7,150 nt of DNA from an uncultured Christensenella sp. (lineage in GTDB: Bacteria > Bacillota > Clostridia > Christensenellales > UBA1242): the NCBI GenBank assembly GCA_949295755.1, contig CASFMG010000017.1, positions 1 through 7,150 of the forward strand, written 5' to 3'. A program made the translations under genes and the position numbers. Below, piece after piece: positions 1 through 5,652 of the stretch (its first letter is position 1; each line of letters starts with the position of its first letter). The notes below the pieces were generated by a model. The model worked only from the letters and a program-made list of their open reading frames with translations. It did not search any database and had not been told where the DNA came from.

Positions 1-6
1 AGGCTC

Positions 7-64
7 GCAAAATGCCCAAAAGCAGGAGTTTAGTTACCTAAATGACTGTTTTTGGGCGTTTTGC
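7..64 (+). other. Long nested hairpin (structured intergenic element)
   Basis: Bases 7-21 pair with 50-64 over 15 positions, one of them a T13·G58 wobble. G22·T49 and 23-25/46-48 extend the stem. A 3x3 internal loop (26-28 against 43-45) contains tandem G·A and A·G oppositions, and an inner stem (29-33 with 38-42) closes the four-base loop TTAC. Both non-Watson-Crick stem positions are G·U if the plus strand is transcribed but A·C if the minus strand is, so the fold fits plus-strand RNA better. It has no T-run directly after it, so it is not a plain terminator. It could be a dispersed palindromic repeat of this genome or the 3' part of an RNA from the left. I do not recognise a named RNA family. 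Confidence 0.5.
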
Positions 65-78
65 AGTAAACAAAGCAA

Positions 79-100
79 GAAAAATTTTGCAAAATTTTTC
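79..100. repeat. 22-bp perfect palindrome
   Basis: The sequence is G, A5, T4, GC, A4, T5, C and equals its own reverse complement. It lies between the long hairpin at 7-64 and the end of rsmI. It could be part of the rsmI transcript end, a binding site, or part of the same intergenic repeat as the hairpin. Nothing decides between these. Confidence 0.5.
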
Positions 101-124
101 GGTCATGCAGTTTTTCGACAGTCT

Positions 125-150
125 GAAATAACAAAAGTTATTTCTCTTTT
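125..150 (+). terminator. Probable rho-independent terminator, plus strand, overlapping the rsmI stop
   Basis: Bases 125-132 (GAAATAAC) pair perfectly with 137-144 (GTTATTTC) around an AAAA loop, and the plus strand continues CTCTTTTTTTA-like (T-rich). The stem is A+T-rich, hence weak. On the minus strand there is no T-run after it, so it would end transcripts entering from the left edge rather than rsmI. The rsmI stop codon (138-140) lies inside the 3' arm, typical of two convergent transcripts sharing a short end. Confidence 0.4.
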
Positions 151-947
151 TTTATTGTAAGTTTATAGATTTCATTTTTTGCAACATTTCTTGATTTTGC
201 AACAATTTTTATTGCTTCGTTTTTTTCTATTCCACTTTTAATAAGTTCGTCAAGTTGTTGTTTTGGAGTTTTATCAAAAATATTTTCTTTGTTTTCTTTG
301 CAACCTTCAACAACTAAAACATACTCGCCTTTAATATCAAATTGTGGCAACTCATTTAAGTTAAAAAAGATTGTTTTTTCGTGTATTTTTGTTATTTCAT
401 TAACAAAGCAGGCTTTTCTGTTGCCCAAATTTTCGCACAGAAATTGCACATCTTTAATAAGATTATAAGGCGAAACATAAAATATTAAAGTACTTTTTAA
501 ATTTTTTACATTTTCAATTTGATTTTTTTTAATTTTGTTTTGTTCATCTAAAAATCCAACAAAAGTAAAATTAGAACTATCAAATCCACTTAAAACCAAT
601 GCCGACAAGCAAGCAGATGCTCCCGGAATGATTGTAAACTCAATATTATTTTTTATTAGTTTGTTTACAAGTATGTTGCCCGGGTCAGAAATAAGTGGCA
701 TACCTGCATCACTAATAACTGCAATGTTTTTATTTTCTTTGGCTAGTTTAACAATGCCGTCTGCACTATTTTTTTCATTAAATTTATGATAACTTATAAG
801 TTTTTTTGAGATATTATAAAAATTTAATAATTTAAGTGAATTTCTTGTATCTTCACAAGCAATAACATCAACACTGTTTAAAACTTCAACTGCCCTATAT
901 GTTATATCTTTTAAATTACCTATTGGCGTAGCAACAAAATAGACCAT
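138..947 (-). CDS. rsmI: 16S rRNA (cytidine1402-2'-O)-methyltransferase RsmI
   Basis: 269 aa, normal for RsmI (yabC, tetrapyrrole-methylase fold). The family uses S-adenosylmethionine to methylate the 2'-O of C1402 in the decoding centre of 16S rRNA. Visible motifs: ATPIGNLKDIT at residues 6-16, EDTR at 32-35, SDAGMPLISDPG at 79-90 and IPGASA at 107-112, which together build the SAM pocket. The C-terminal small helical domain (about 235-263, GIEKNEAIKIVAKSRNVAKNEIY) is also typical. The usual YESPHR-like motif reads YVSPYNL at 157-163, so its Glu is lost. The ATG at 947 follows the trmN6 stop by 2 bp and has an AGGGG ribosome site inside the end of that gene. It is the last gene of the holB-ricT-trmN6-rsmI operon. 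B. subtilis has a GIY-YIG gene (yazA) just before it, which is missing here. Confidence 0.96.
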   Translation of the reverse strand: MVYFVATPIGNLKDITYRAVEVLNSVDVIACEDTRNSLKLLNFYNISKKLISYHKFNEKNSADGIVKLAKENKNIAVISDAGMPLISDPGNILVNKLIKNNIEFTIIPGASACLSALVLSGFDSSNFTFVGFLDEQNKIKKNQIENVKNLKSTLIFYVSPYNLIKDVQFLCENLGNRKACFVNEITKIHEKTIFFNLNELPQFDIKGEYVLVVEGCKENKENIFDKTPKQQLDELIKSGIEKNEAIKIVAKSRNVAKNEIYKLTIKKEK

Positions 948-949
948 TT

Positions 950-1681
950 TTAACCCCTATCTCTATATAATTTTTGTATTGTTTGCACATAATCGCCGTC
1001 AAGATTGTTTGTTACAAGCGTTGGCAAAACCTTTACGCCTTCTTTTCCACCCTTTACACATTCTATATATACGGTATTTGCTTCTTTTTTAGTGTTTGGT
1101 TGTGCAAAGAACATTTTTTTAGGTTCTAAACCATATTGTTTAAGTTTATAAACAAGTTCACAAACTCTGTTTGCTGGGTACACAATATAAAATTTACCTT
1201 TAAATTTTAACAATTTACTAACACAATATATAAGTTCTTCAAGTGGCAAAAAACTTTCGTGTTTGCACATAGCGATACTTTCGTCTTCACTAGGCTTGCA
1301 AGTTTGGTTTTTGTAATAAGGAGGATTGCAAAAAACAACATCAACATTAAAATCTATAAAGTTTTTATAATTTTGAATTTTGCTTTCAACAATTTCAATA
1401 TTGTTCATATTATTGTAATCAACATTTGTTTTTGCAAGCAAGCAATATTTTTGTTGCATTTCAAAAGCATAAATTTTTTTGGGTTTTGTTTTATAATTTA
1501 CAAGTATTGATATAATTCCACTACCTGCTCCAATTTCAACGCAAATATCGCTTTTTTTTGTTTTAACAAAGTTTGCCAAAAGCACACTATCGCTTGTAAA
1601 AGCATAGCCATTTGTGTATTGATATATTTTTAAATTGTCTAAATTTAAGTCGTCTAATCTAATATCATTATTATTGAGCAT
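950..1681 (-). CDS. trmN6: tRNA1(Val) adenine-N6 methyltransferase-type protein (TrmN6/YfiC/YabB family)
   Basis: 243 aa, a class I SAM-dependent methyltransferase of the TrmN6 (COG4123) family. The E. coli member methylates A37 of tRNA1(Val). The exact target in Firmicute members is less certain. Visible: the family hallmark FTSDSVLLANFV (28-39), SAM-binding motif I VEIGAGSGIISIL (48-60), acidic motif II YAFEMQ (71-76) and the adenine-N6 catalytic motif NPPYY (119-123). I chose the ATG at 1681 because AAGGA lies five to six bases upstream. A TTG eight codons earlier (1705) would also keep the frame open but lacks a good site and would lengthen the overlap with ricT from 11 to 35 bp. It lies between ricT and rsmI, as yabB does in B. 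subtilis. Confidence 0.92.
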   Translation of the reverse strand: MLNNNDIRLDDLNLDNLKIYQYTNGYAFTSDSVLLANFVKTKKSDICVEIGAGSGIISILVNYKTKPKKIYAFEMQQKYCLLAKTNVDYNNMNNIEIVESKIQNYKNFIDFNVDVVFCNPPYYKNQTCKPSEDESIAMCKHESFLPLEELIYCVSKLLKFKGKFYIVYPANRVCELVYKLKQYGLEPKKMFFAQPNTKKEANTVYIECVKGGKEGVKVLPTLVTNNLDGDYVQTIQKLYRDRG

Positions 1682-2510
1682 TGTTATCCTTATTCTCTTT
1701 ATCAAACTTTACTTCACAAAGTTCAAACTCTTCAATTTCAAAATTATCTTCGTTTAATGTAAATTTAACTTGCACCAACTTTTTTAACAAATTATTGTAT
1801 ACAACTTGACCTTTTCCCCTTTTTGTTTCAACAACACTTCCAACTTTTGGCATTTGGTTTAAAGTTTCGGCATAGTGATTATTTTCATATGCTAAACAGC
1901 ACATAAGTCTGCCACAAAGTCCACTTATTTTTGTTGGATTTAAACTAAGCCCTTGATTTTTTGCCATTTTTATTGTTGAATGTTCAAAGTCTTTTAAAAA
2001 CAAATTGCAACAAACAGGGCGACCACAAGGACCAAGTCCGCCCAAAAGTTGAGTTTCAACACGAGAACCAATTTGCTTTAATTCTATTCTGATTTTAAAA
2101 GTGTTTGCAAGTTCTTTAACAAGTTCTCTAAAATCTACTCTATTATCAGATGTAAAGTTTATAACAACTTTTGTTCGTTCTAGATTGAGTTCTGCATTTG
2201 TAATTTTCATATCGAGATTTAATCTTGTTGCTATTTCTTCGGTTTTTTCTTTTATTTGTTTTTCTTTTTCGATATTTTCTTTTTTTGTTTGTATGTCTTT
2301 GTCTGTTGCAAATCTTAAAACATTTTTTAATTGTTCGGCATATTCATAGTCTTCTATAATTTGAATTGGTGAACAAACATAACCCAGTTCATTTCCCCTA
2401 ACTGTGTCCACCACCACAACATCGCCAACTTTTAAATCTAAATTATTTGGGGAAAAAGAATATGTTTTTCCACCTTCTGTATAACTTATGTCAATTTTTG
2501 CTACTTGCAT
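1671..2510 (-). CDS. ricT: PSP1-domain protein RicT (YaaT), Fe-S RNA-maturation factor
   Basis: 279 aa, the usual RicT/YaaT length. In B. subtilis RicT forms the RicA-RicF-RicT (Y) complex, which binds [4Fe-4S] clusters and steers RNase Y mRNA processing, affecting sporulation, competence and biofilm. The N-terminal half starts with a small beta domain (1-48, ending RGNELGYV) and a Lys/Glu-rich helix (72-95). The PSP1 core has GGLGPCGRPVCCNLF (157-171) and GLCGRLMCCL (197-206), giving Cys 162, 167, 168, 199, 204 and 205, the expected cluster ligands. The ATG at 2510 has a GGAGG ten bases upstream and overlaps the holB stop (TAG) by 10 bp. The last ten residues are polar. yabA (replication initiation control), which follows yaaT in B. 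subtilis, is absent here. Confidence 0.95.
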   Translation of the reverse strand: MQVAKIDISYTEGGKTYSFSPNNLDLKVGDVVVVDTVRGNELGYVCSPIQIIEDYEYAEQLKNVLRFATDKDIQTKKENIEKEKQIKEKTEEIATRLNLDMKITNAELNLERTKVVINFTSDNRVDFRELVKELANTFKIRIELKQIGSRVETQLLGGLGPCGRPVCCNLFLKDFEHSTIKMAKNQGLSLNPTKISGLCGRLMCCLAYENNHYAETLNQMPKVGSVVETKRGKGQVVYNNLLKKLVQVKFTLNEDNFEIEEFELCEVKFDKENKDNNAQ

Positions 2511-3466
2511 TGATATTTAACCTCCAAAATATTTACTAAAAGTCTTTCAAATAATAAATTGATAGAAACATTTGAACTCTGTCTTTGATTTGTTTCGTCA
2601 ATTAAACTTAAAATTGCAATTAAAGAATTTTGCGAAAATTCTTCTTTTATTTCTTCAAAACTTTTTATTAGACTATTATCGCTAACAAGATTTTGACTAT
2701 TACAATAAAAAACTAATAAATCTCTATACATAGACGACAAAGTTTTTAACACATCATTAAAATTTTCTTTATCCAACTTAAATGATAAATAATTAATTAC
2801 ATCAGAACTCTTTTTTAAATTGCACACTATATTCTTGCAAAAATTATATAGGTTTATATAATTGTCATTGTTTAAAATGTCAAGTGTTTTTCCAATATAG
2901 CCTTCGCCTTTTAAAATTGCCAAGTCAAAATTGCTATTTTGTTTATATTCAATAAACAATTCTTTTATTTGTTTTTTATTAAAAGAATTTATTTCTATTT
3001 TAATAAGTCGAGATTTTATTGTTGGCAAAACCTTGTCAAGATTTGCAGTTGACACCAAAAACACAACATTTTTAGGTGGTTCTTCAATAATCTTTAATAG
3101 TTTATTTTGCGATTCTATGCTTGAAATGTCTATATCATTTATCACGATAATTTTTATACTATTAAGCATTGGTTTTTTGTATGCTTGCTCAACAATATCT
3201 TTTGCATCTAAAACACTAAAATTTTTATCTTTTGGATAATACAATACATCAGGGTGCGAATTATTTTTAACCTTTACGCAGTCTTCACAAACAAAGCAAC
3301 CATTATTTTTGCATAACAAACCCATTGCAAGTGCATTTATTGCAATTCTATTTGTTTGACTATCTAAACTATAAAAAAGATAACCACAAGAAATTGTTCC
3401 GTTACTTTTATCTTGCAAAATTTTTTGTATAAATGGTAAATTTATAAAATATTTAACTAAATTCAC
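2501..3466 (-). CDS. holB: DNA polymerase III delta' subunit (clamp loader)
   Basis: 321 aa, within the delta' range. HolB is the stator of the clamp loader that opens the beta clamp at primer ends. Visible: a degenerate P-loop region (28-40, GYLFYSLDSQTNR, with no GxxGxGK[ST], as expected since delta' does not bind ATP), a four-Cys zinc module (Cys 52, 57, 60, 63), HPD (71-73), and the box NKLLKIIEEPP (121-131). The SRC motif near the end of the AAA+ core reads SRL (152-154), so the usual Cys is gone. The C-terminal collar domain is poorly conserved. Start: GTG at 3466. No ATG is available in frame nearby, and no clear ribosome site precedes it. It is the first gene of the operon. The yaaT neighbour supports the call. 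Confidence 0.92.
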   Translation of the reverse strand: MNLVKYFINLPFIQKILQDKSNGTISCGYLFYSLDSQTNRIAINALAMGLLCKNNGCFVCEDCVKVKNNSHPDVLYYPKDKNFSVLDAKDIVEQAYKKPMLNSIKIIVINDIDISSIESQNKLLKIIEEPPKNVVFLVSTANLDKVLPTIKSRLIKIEINSFNKKQIKELFIEYKQNSNFDLAILKGEGYIGKTLDILNNDNYINLYNFCKNIVCNLKKSSDVINYLSFKLDKENFNDVLKTLSSMYRDLLVFYCNSQNLVSDNSLIKSFEEIKEEFSQNSLIAILSLIDETNQRQSSNVSINLLFERLLVNILEVKYQCK

Positions 3467-3501
3467 ATATATATGCTACCACATTTAATAAAAAATTGCA
3501 A
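3466..3501 (-). promoter_or_regulatory. Candidate promoter of the holB operon (possibly leaderless)
   Basis: On the minus strand TTGCAA (3496-3501) and TAGCAT (3473-3478) are 17 bp apart, and the -10 hexamer has an upstream TGn extension. Each hexamer matches consensus at four of six bases. The start site expected seven bases past the -10 box would fall on or next to the holB GTG, which would explain why no Shine-Dalgarno site is seen. In such A+T-rich DNA chance matches are common. Confidence 0.3.
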
Positions 3502-3560
3502 AATCAATTAAACACAAAAATATAATAGCAAATATGAAATCATAGCAAAAAAATTAACAT

Positions 3561-3593
3561 AAAAAAATCGCAAAACCAATAAACAGATTTTAC
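3561..3593 (-). terminator. Weak terminator, probably the original end of the tRNA-Thr transcript
   Basis: Read on the minus strand, GTAAAA (3588-3593) can pair with TTTTGC (3570-3575) around a 12-base loop, and the strand continues GATTTTTTT. It lies 10 bp beyond the CCA end of the partial tRNA copy, where the tRNA terminator would have been before the island arrived. It shares AAAAAATCGC and GATTTTACA (plus-strand reading) with the terminator now serving the intact tRNA at 6741-6787. Confidence 0.35.
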
Positions 3594-3603
3594 AATTTAA
3601 TTC

Positions 3604-3648
3604 TGGAGCTAATGACGGGACTTGAACCCGTGACCTCCGCCTTACCAA
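3604..3648 (-). repeat. attachment-site copy: displaced 3' half of tRNA-Thr (45 bp)
   Basis: This is an exact copy of 6798-6842, the last 45 nt of the intact tRNA-Thr: anticodon loop (nt 32), anticodon GGT, 3' side of the anticodon stem, variable loop, T arm, acceptor 3' strand, discriminator and CCA. Identity stops sharply on both sides (3603/6797 and 3649/6843 differ). Without a D arm or acceptor 5' strand it cannot be a tRNA. It marks the original 3' end of the gene, pushed 3.2 kb away by the insertion. Ending at the anticodon loop is a usual crossover place for tyrosine recombinases. Confidence 0.9.
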
Positions 3649-3670
3649 CTTAAAAATATTTTAAACAAAT

Positions 3671-3679
3671 CTTGTGCTC
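3671..3679 (+). repeat. End-specific repeat CTTGTGCTC, left copy
   Basis: CTTGTGCTC here is repeated in the same orientation at the right end of the island (6722-6730), and a shorter CTTGTGC occurs at 3754-3760, directly joined to a CACCTA site. It lies 22 bp inside the left att copy, a usual distance for recombinase or excisionase sites. Confidence 0.4.
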
Positions 3680-3703
3680 AATAGCAATAAAACCCTTATA
3701 AAT

Positions 3704-3721
3704 ACTAGCAAAAATGCTAGT
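3704..3721 (+). other. Perfect hairpin near the left island end
   Basis: ACTAGCA (3704-3710) pairs with TGCTAGT (3715-3721) around AAAA, and GTTTTTGATT follows on the plus strand. It could be a weak plus-strand terminator shielding the tRNA/holB side, or a protein-binding site. No gene reads into it from the left on this strand. Confidence 0.35.
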
Positions 3722-3759
3722 GTTTTTGATTATAGGTGCTAAAAATTTTAAAACTTGTG

Positions 3760-3776
3760 CACCTACATACACCTAC
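3760..3776 (+). repeat. Putative integrase arm sites, left (two CACCTAC in tandem)
   Basis: Two CACCTAC heptamers start 10 bp apart, one helical turn. The 17-bp unit matches 6564-6580 near the right end with a single mismatch (C/T at the seventh base) and in the same orientation. GCTA and TTTTAG blocks follow both copies, so the similarity is longer than the heptamers. An inverted AGCACCTA lies at 3732-3739. Tyrosine integrases bind such short repeated arm sites flanking the core. Confidence 0.5.
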
Positions 3777-3801
3777 GCCTATATTTTTGCTAAATTTTAG
3801 T

Positions 3802-3821
3802 GTTTTAGAACTGTCTAAAAC
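3802..3821. other. Perfect 8-bp inverted repeat
   Basis: GTTTTAGA (3802-3809) and TCTAAAAC (3814-3821) flank ACTG. Similar GTTTTAGA blocks recur at the right end (around 6586-6592 and 6607-6615), so this belongs to the shared end sequence of the island. It may be a protein-binding site. Confidence 0.35.
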
Positions 3822-4002
3822 TATGTAAATTTGTTTAATTCTTATTAGATAAAACTGTTGTTTTAAATAAAAAAATACAAAAAAGTGTTAAAATGTTTTG
3901 AACATTCCCCCGGAAAAATGCGATTTTTCTAAATTATTTTCTCGGAAAAATGTAATTATTAGTTAAAATAACAATGATAAATAAATGTAATTGTCTTTTT
4001 TG

Positions 4003-4245
4003 CTAATCTAAATTAATATTTTCTTCTGTAAATAATTTATCATCTAGGAATTCAAGTAAAGTCATATCAAAGCCACGGGCAAGTTGCATTATGGTTTTTA
4101 GTGTGACATTTTTATTCCTTTCATTCATTATACACATCATAGTGCCATGAAGTATGCCAGATTTTTGTTCTAAACGATAAAGTGTCATATTCTTTTCTAT
4201 AAGCAATTTTGAAATTCTTAATCCAACAGCTTTACATATATTCAT
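4003..4245 (-). CDS. Small Cro/C1-type (XRE) helix-turn-helix regulator
   Basis: 80 aa and little more than one HTH domain. Helices run about residues 4-17, 21-28 (TLYRLEQKSG, helix 2) and 32-40 (recognition helix, LHGTMMCIMNERN), then TLKTIMQLARGFDMTLLEFLDD (48-69), the standard end of this fold. There is no effector or protease domain, as in small repressors of mobile elements. The ATG at 4245 has AGGAG 6 bases upstream. It is divergent from the SLOG-like gene, and ACCTA motifs lie on both promoters, one across its own -10 box, suggesting autoregulation (inference). Some regulators of this size (phage 186 Apl, P2 Cox) also direct excision. Such a role is possible here but unproven. Confidence 0.85.
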   Translation of the reverse strand: MNICKAVGLRISKLLIEKNMTLYRLEQKSGILHGTMMCIMNERNKNVTLKTIMQLARGFDMTLLEFLDDKLFTEENINLD

Positions 4246-4285
4246 AAGCGACTCCTATGTATTTATAAATATGTATTTATAATTA

Positions 4286-4314
4286 CCTATAGTTTAAAAT
4301 AAATTCATTTTGAA
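4286..4314 (-). promoter_or_regulatory. Candidate promoter of the XRE regulator gene
   Basis: On the minus strand TTCAAA (4309-4314) and TATAGG (4286-4291) are 17 bp apart, giving a leader of about 35 nt with the AGGAG site. The -10 box overlaps an ACCTA motif (4285-4289), which fits repression by the gene's own product. Both hexamers are imperfect. Confidence 0.35.
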
Positions 4315-4327
4315 TATATGTTGTTAT

Positions 4328-4398
4328 ACCTACCTAAATATTTTGAAAAATCGATATAAATGTTTATACTAATTATGTAGATTTACCTACTTAGGTGG
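4328..4398. promoter_or_regulatory. Putative operator cluster (ACCTA motifs)
   Basis: ACCTACCTA lies at 4328-4336, just upstream of the -35 box of the rightward promoter. ACCTA-CT-TAGGT, an inverted repeat with a 2-bp spacer, lies at 4385-4396, downstream of the start site and reaching into the ribosome site of the SLOG-like gene. A third ACCTA (4285-4289) covers the opposite promoter. Position on both promoters fits binding by the divergent regulator. The same hexamer, CACCTA, read on the minus strand at 4392-4397, is the core of the arm-like repeats at the island ends. Confidence 0.4.
4343..4370 (+). promoter_or_regulatory. Sigma-A-type promoter of the SLOG-like gene
   Basis: TTGAAA (4343-4348) and TATACT (4365-4370), separated by 16 bp, each match consensus at five of six bases. 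The predicted start is near 4377, with a leader of about 25 nt. It is the best-formed promoter inside the island. Confidence 0.6.
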
Positions 4399-4401
4399 TG
4401 T

Positions 4402-4866
4402 ATGTATAAAGTTTGTTCGTTTTTCGGTCATAGAGAAATCTGTGTAACGGAAGAATTAAAAAATAAGTTAAGAGATGTAATAGAAAGTTTAATAACCAAA
4501 GAAAATTTTGGAATATTCTTTTTTGGTGGATTTGGCGAGTTTGATGATTTGTGTCACGAAATTGTAACAGAATTAAAAAACAAATATTCTTTTATTAAGA
4601 GAATGTATGTTTGCGAAGATTATAAATTTGTTGATAGACCGCATAAAAGACCAAAATGGCTAACAAAAGAAGATTATGAAGAATTTATTTATCTTGATAT
4701 GAAATACACTGGGTTTTACCAAAGAATTTATTTTCGTAACCTAGAAATGATTGAACAAAGTAATTTTATAATTTTCTATGTGAATAACACTGAAAATAGT
4801 GGTGCATATAAAGCAATGCAATATGCAAAACGGAAAAAGAAAACTTTTATAAATGTTGCTCAATAA
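4402..4866 (+). CDS. SLOG-superfamily-like nucleotide-binding protein
   Basis: 154 aa, single Rossmann-like domain. Visible: strand 1 ending in SFFGHRE (6-12), glycine turn FFGGFGEFDDLCHEI (40-54), a middle strand (68-71), RNLEMIEQSNFIIFYV (112-127) and SGAYKAMQYAKRKKKTFINV (133-152). FGHR at the first strand, GGxGxFD, and the late 'SxFIIFY...SGxxxAxxYA' are the pattern of SLOG (YpsA-like, DUF1273-related) proteins, which bind nucleotides or their derivatives and often occur in conflict and defence settings. The ligand is unknown. No membrane segment or signal peptide. AGGTGG stands three bases before the ATG, close for a ribosome site and overlapping the inverted ACCTA operator, so repression of translation start is conceivable. 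It is the only gene between its promoter and the terminator at 4976. Confidence 0.7.
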   Translation: MYKVCSFFGHREICVTEELKNKLRDVIESLITKENFGIFFFGGFGEFDDLCHEIVTELKNKYSFIKRMYVCEDYKFVDRPHKRPKWLTKEDYEEFIYLDMKYTGFYQRIYFRNLEMIEQSNFIIFYVNNTENSGAYKAMQYAKRKKKTFINVAQ

Positions 4867-4975
4867 CAAAATGAAAGTGTATAGCCACAAAAGAAAAAGA
4901 TTTTGAAATGTGAACTCAAATAATTATGGCACAGTTTAGTGAATATATAAAATTCAATGACATAATGCAAATATG

Positions 4976-5014
4976 GGTTGAAAAATAATTTGTTTTTTCA
5001 ACCTTTTGTATTTT
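4976..5014 (+). terminator. Rho-independent terminator after the SLOG-like gene
   Basis: GGTTGAAAAA (4976-4985) pairs perfectly with TTTTTCAACC (4994-5003) around an 8-base loop, followed by TTTTGTATTTT. It separates the SLOG-like transcript from the cluster starting at 5035. Either that cluster has its own promoter (none convincing; TTGAAA at 4903-4908 with TATGGC at 4925-4930 is the best candidate) or this hairpin lets some transcripts through. Confidence 0.7.
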
Positions 5015-5034
5015 AAAAGGAGATTTGTTATAAT

Positions 5035-5652
5035 ATGAGTGTATTTGATAATATTCTAGGGAATTGGATTCAGGTTGTAGACAATCAAAACAATATAACT
5101 ATAGAAGATTATGGTTATGATACTGGAGTTATAGAAGGGACAACAAAAAATCATTGTGTAAAGTGTGTGGCTGTAAATAAATGTTGTTTTAAAAATGAAG
5201 AAAATAAAAAACCAAAACCTTTTGATATAACCGGAATTGATATCTTGGATAGTATTATGAATGGAATAATTCCCGGATTGTATCATTTTAGATGTCATTG
5301 TAAAGAAGTGCCAGTACAAATTAATTCAATAGATGAGATAGAACTTATTGTCCCAGAGGGCAAAATACCATATTTATTTAAAAGCAAGTCCGGTTGGATT
5401 AAGTCTATGGGATATCAAGAAAAAGAATTTAGTGAATTTGTTGATATGTTACTGCAAAAAACAAAAGAAGCATATCTTTATGGGAATTATTATAAAGAAA
5501 ACTATAATAACTTTGGATTTAAAATAAATTTAAATATTAGCATTCCAGGCAAAAATGAAAAAATAGGGAAAACATACAATGTAACAACAAATTATATGAT
5601 TTTCCCAAATAAAAAATTAAAAATGAATACACCATTAGGAGGTTGGCAGTAA
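5035..5652 (+). CDS. Cys/His-rich protein of unknown function, toxin-like context
   Basis: 205 aa. I do not recognise a characterised family with certainty. The N-terminal half has a metal-binding-type pattern: His40, Cys41, Cys44, Cys50, Cys51, then HFRCHC (His84, Cys87, His88, Cys89) after a 32-residue insert. The latter resembles the HPxCxC ending of phage head-morphogenesis (MuF-type) domains. The C-terminal half (about 108-205) has a compact alpha/beta look: KSGWIKSMGY (118-127), a helix (129-150), then beta strands ending YMIFPNKKLKMNTPLGGW (187-204). This is reminiscent, from memory only, of DUF6883-type domains found at the ends of polymorphic toxins. No signal peptide or membrane helix. 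AAGGAG precedes the ATG by 12 bases. The downstream gene overlaps the stop by one base, the usual layout of a toxin and its immunity partner. Function is inference. Confidence 0.65.
   Translation: MSVFDNILGNWIQVVDNQNNITIEDYGYDTGVIEGTTKNHCVKCVAVNKCCFKNEENKKPKPFDITGIDILDSIMNGIIPGLYHFRCHCKEVPVQINSIDEIELIVPEGKIPYLFKSKSGWIKSMGYQEKEFSEFVDMLLQKTKEAYLYGNYYKENYNNFGFKINLNISIPGKNEKIGKTYNVTTNYMIFPNKKLKMNTPLGGWQ
5637..5642 (+). promoter_or_regulatory. Ribosome binding site AGGAGG deciding the start at 5652
   Basis: A full AGGAGG lies inside the last codons of the upstream gene, 9 bases before ATG 5652. It rules out the TTG at 5643, which overlaps no spaced ribosome site, as the start of the next gene. 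Confidence 0.8.

Larger units (their letters stand above)
3649..4002. other. Gene-free left end of the island
   Basis: No plausible gene is seen in these 354 bp. They hold CTTGTGC repeats (3671, 3754), CACCTA repeats (3760-3776, plus an inverted one at 3732-3739), two perfect hairpins (3704-3721 and 3802-3821), and a repeated ten-base CGGAAAAATG (3911-3920 and 3943-3952), the first copy of which lies in a small hairpin (GAAAAAT, GCG, ATTTTTC). The part next to the regulator gene (3905-4002) probably carries its transcript end. The rest looks like recombination-site architecture. Confidence 0.6.

Noticed and set aside
535..789. Plus-strand frame of 84 codons inside rsmI
   Set aside because: Lies antisense to a confidently identified gene, low-complexity Ser/Leu/Phe composition, no ribosome site. 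The same holds for the plus-strand frames at 1259-1510, 2101-2349 and 2931-3239.
1682..1705. Upstream TTG start for the trmN6 gene
   Set aside because: The ATG at 1681 has a well-placed AAGGA. The TTG has none and adds eight residues outside the usual family start.
3604..3648. Second functional tRNA gene
   Set aside because: Only the 3' half is present. The following sequence cannot supply a D arm or the 5' acceptor strand.
3714..3800. 28-codon plus-strand frame in the left island end, considered as an integrase remnant
   Set aside because: Runs through a hairpin and the CACCTA repeats, has no ribosome site and shows no recombinase motif.
5029..5034. Perfect TATAAT directly before the ATG at 5035
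   Set aside because: No -35 box at the right distance, and transcription would begin inside the gene, past its AAGGAG ribosome site.
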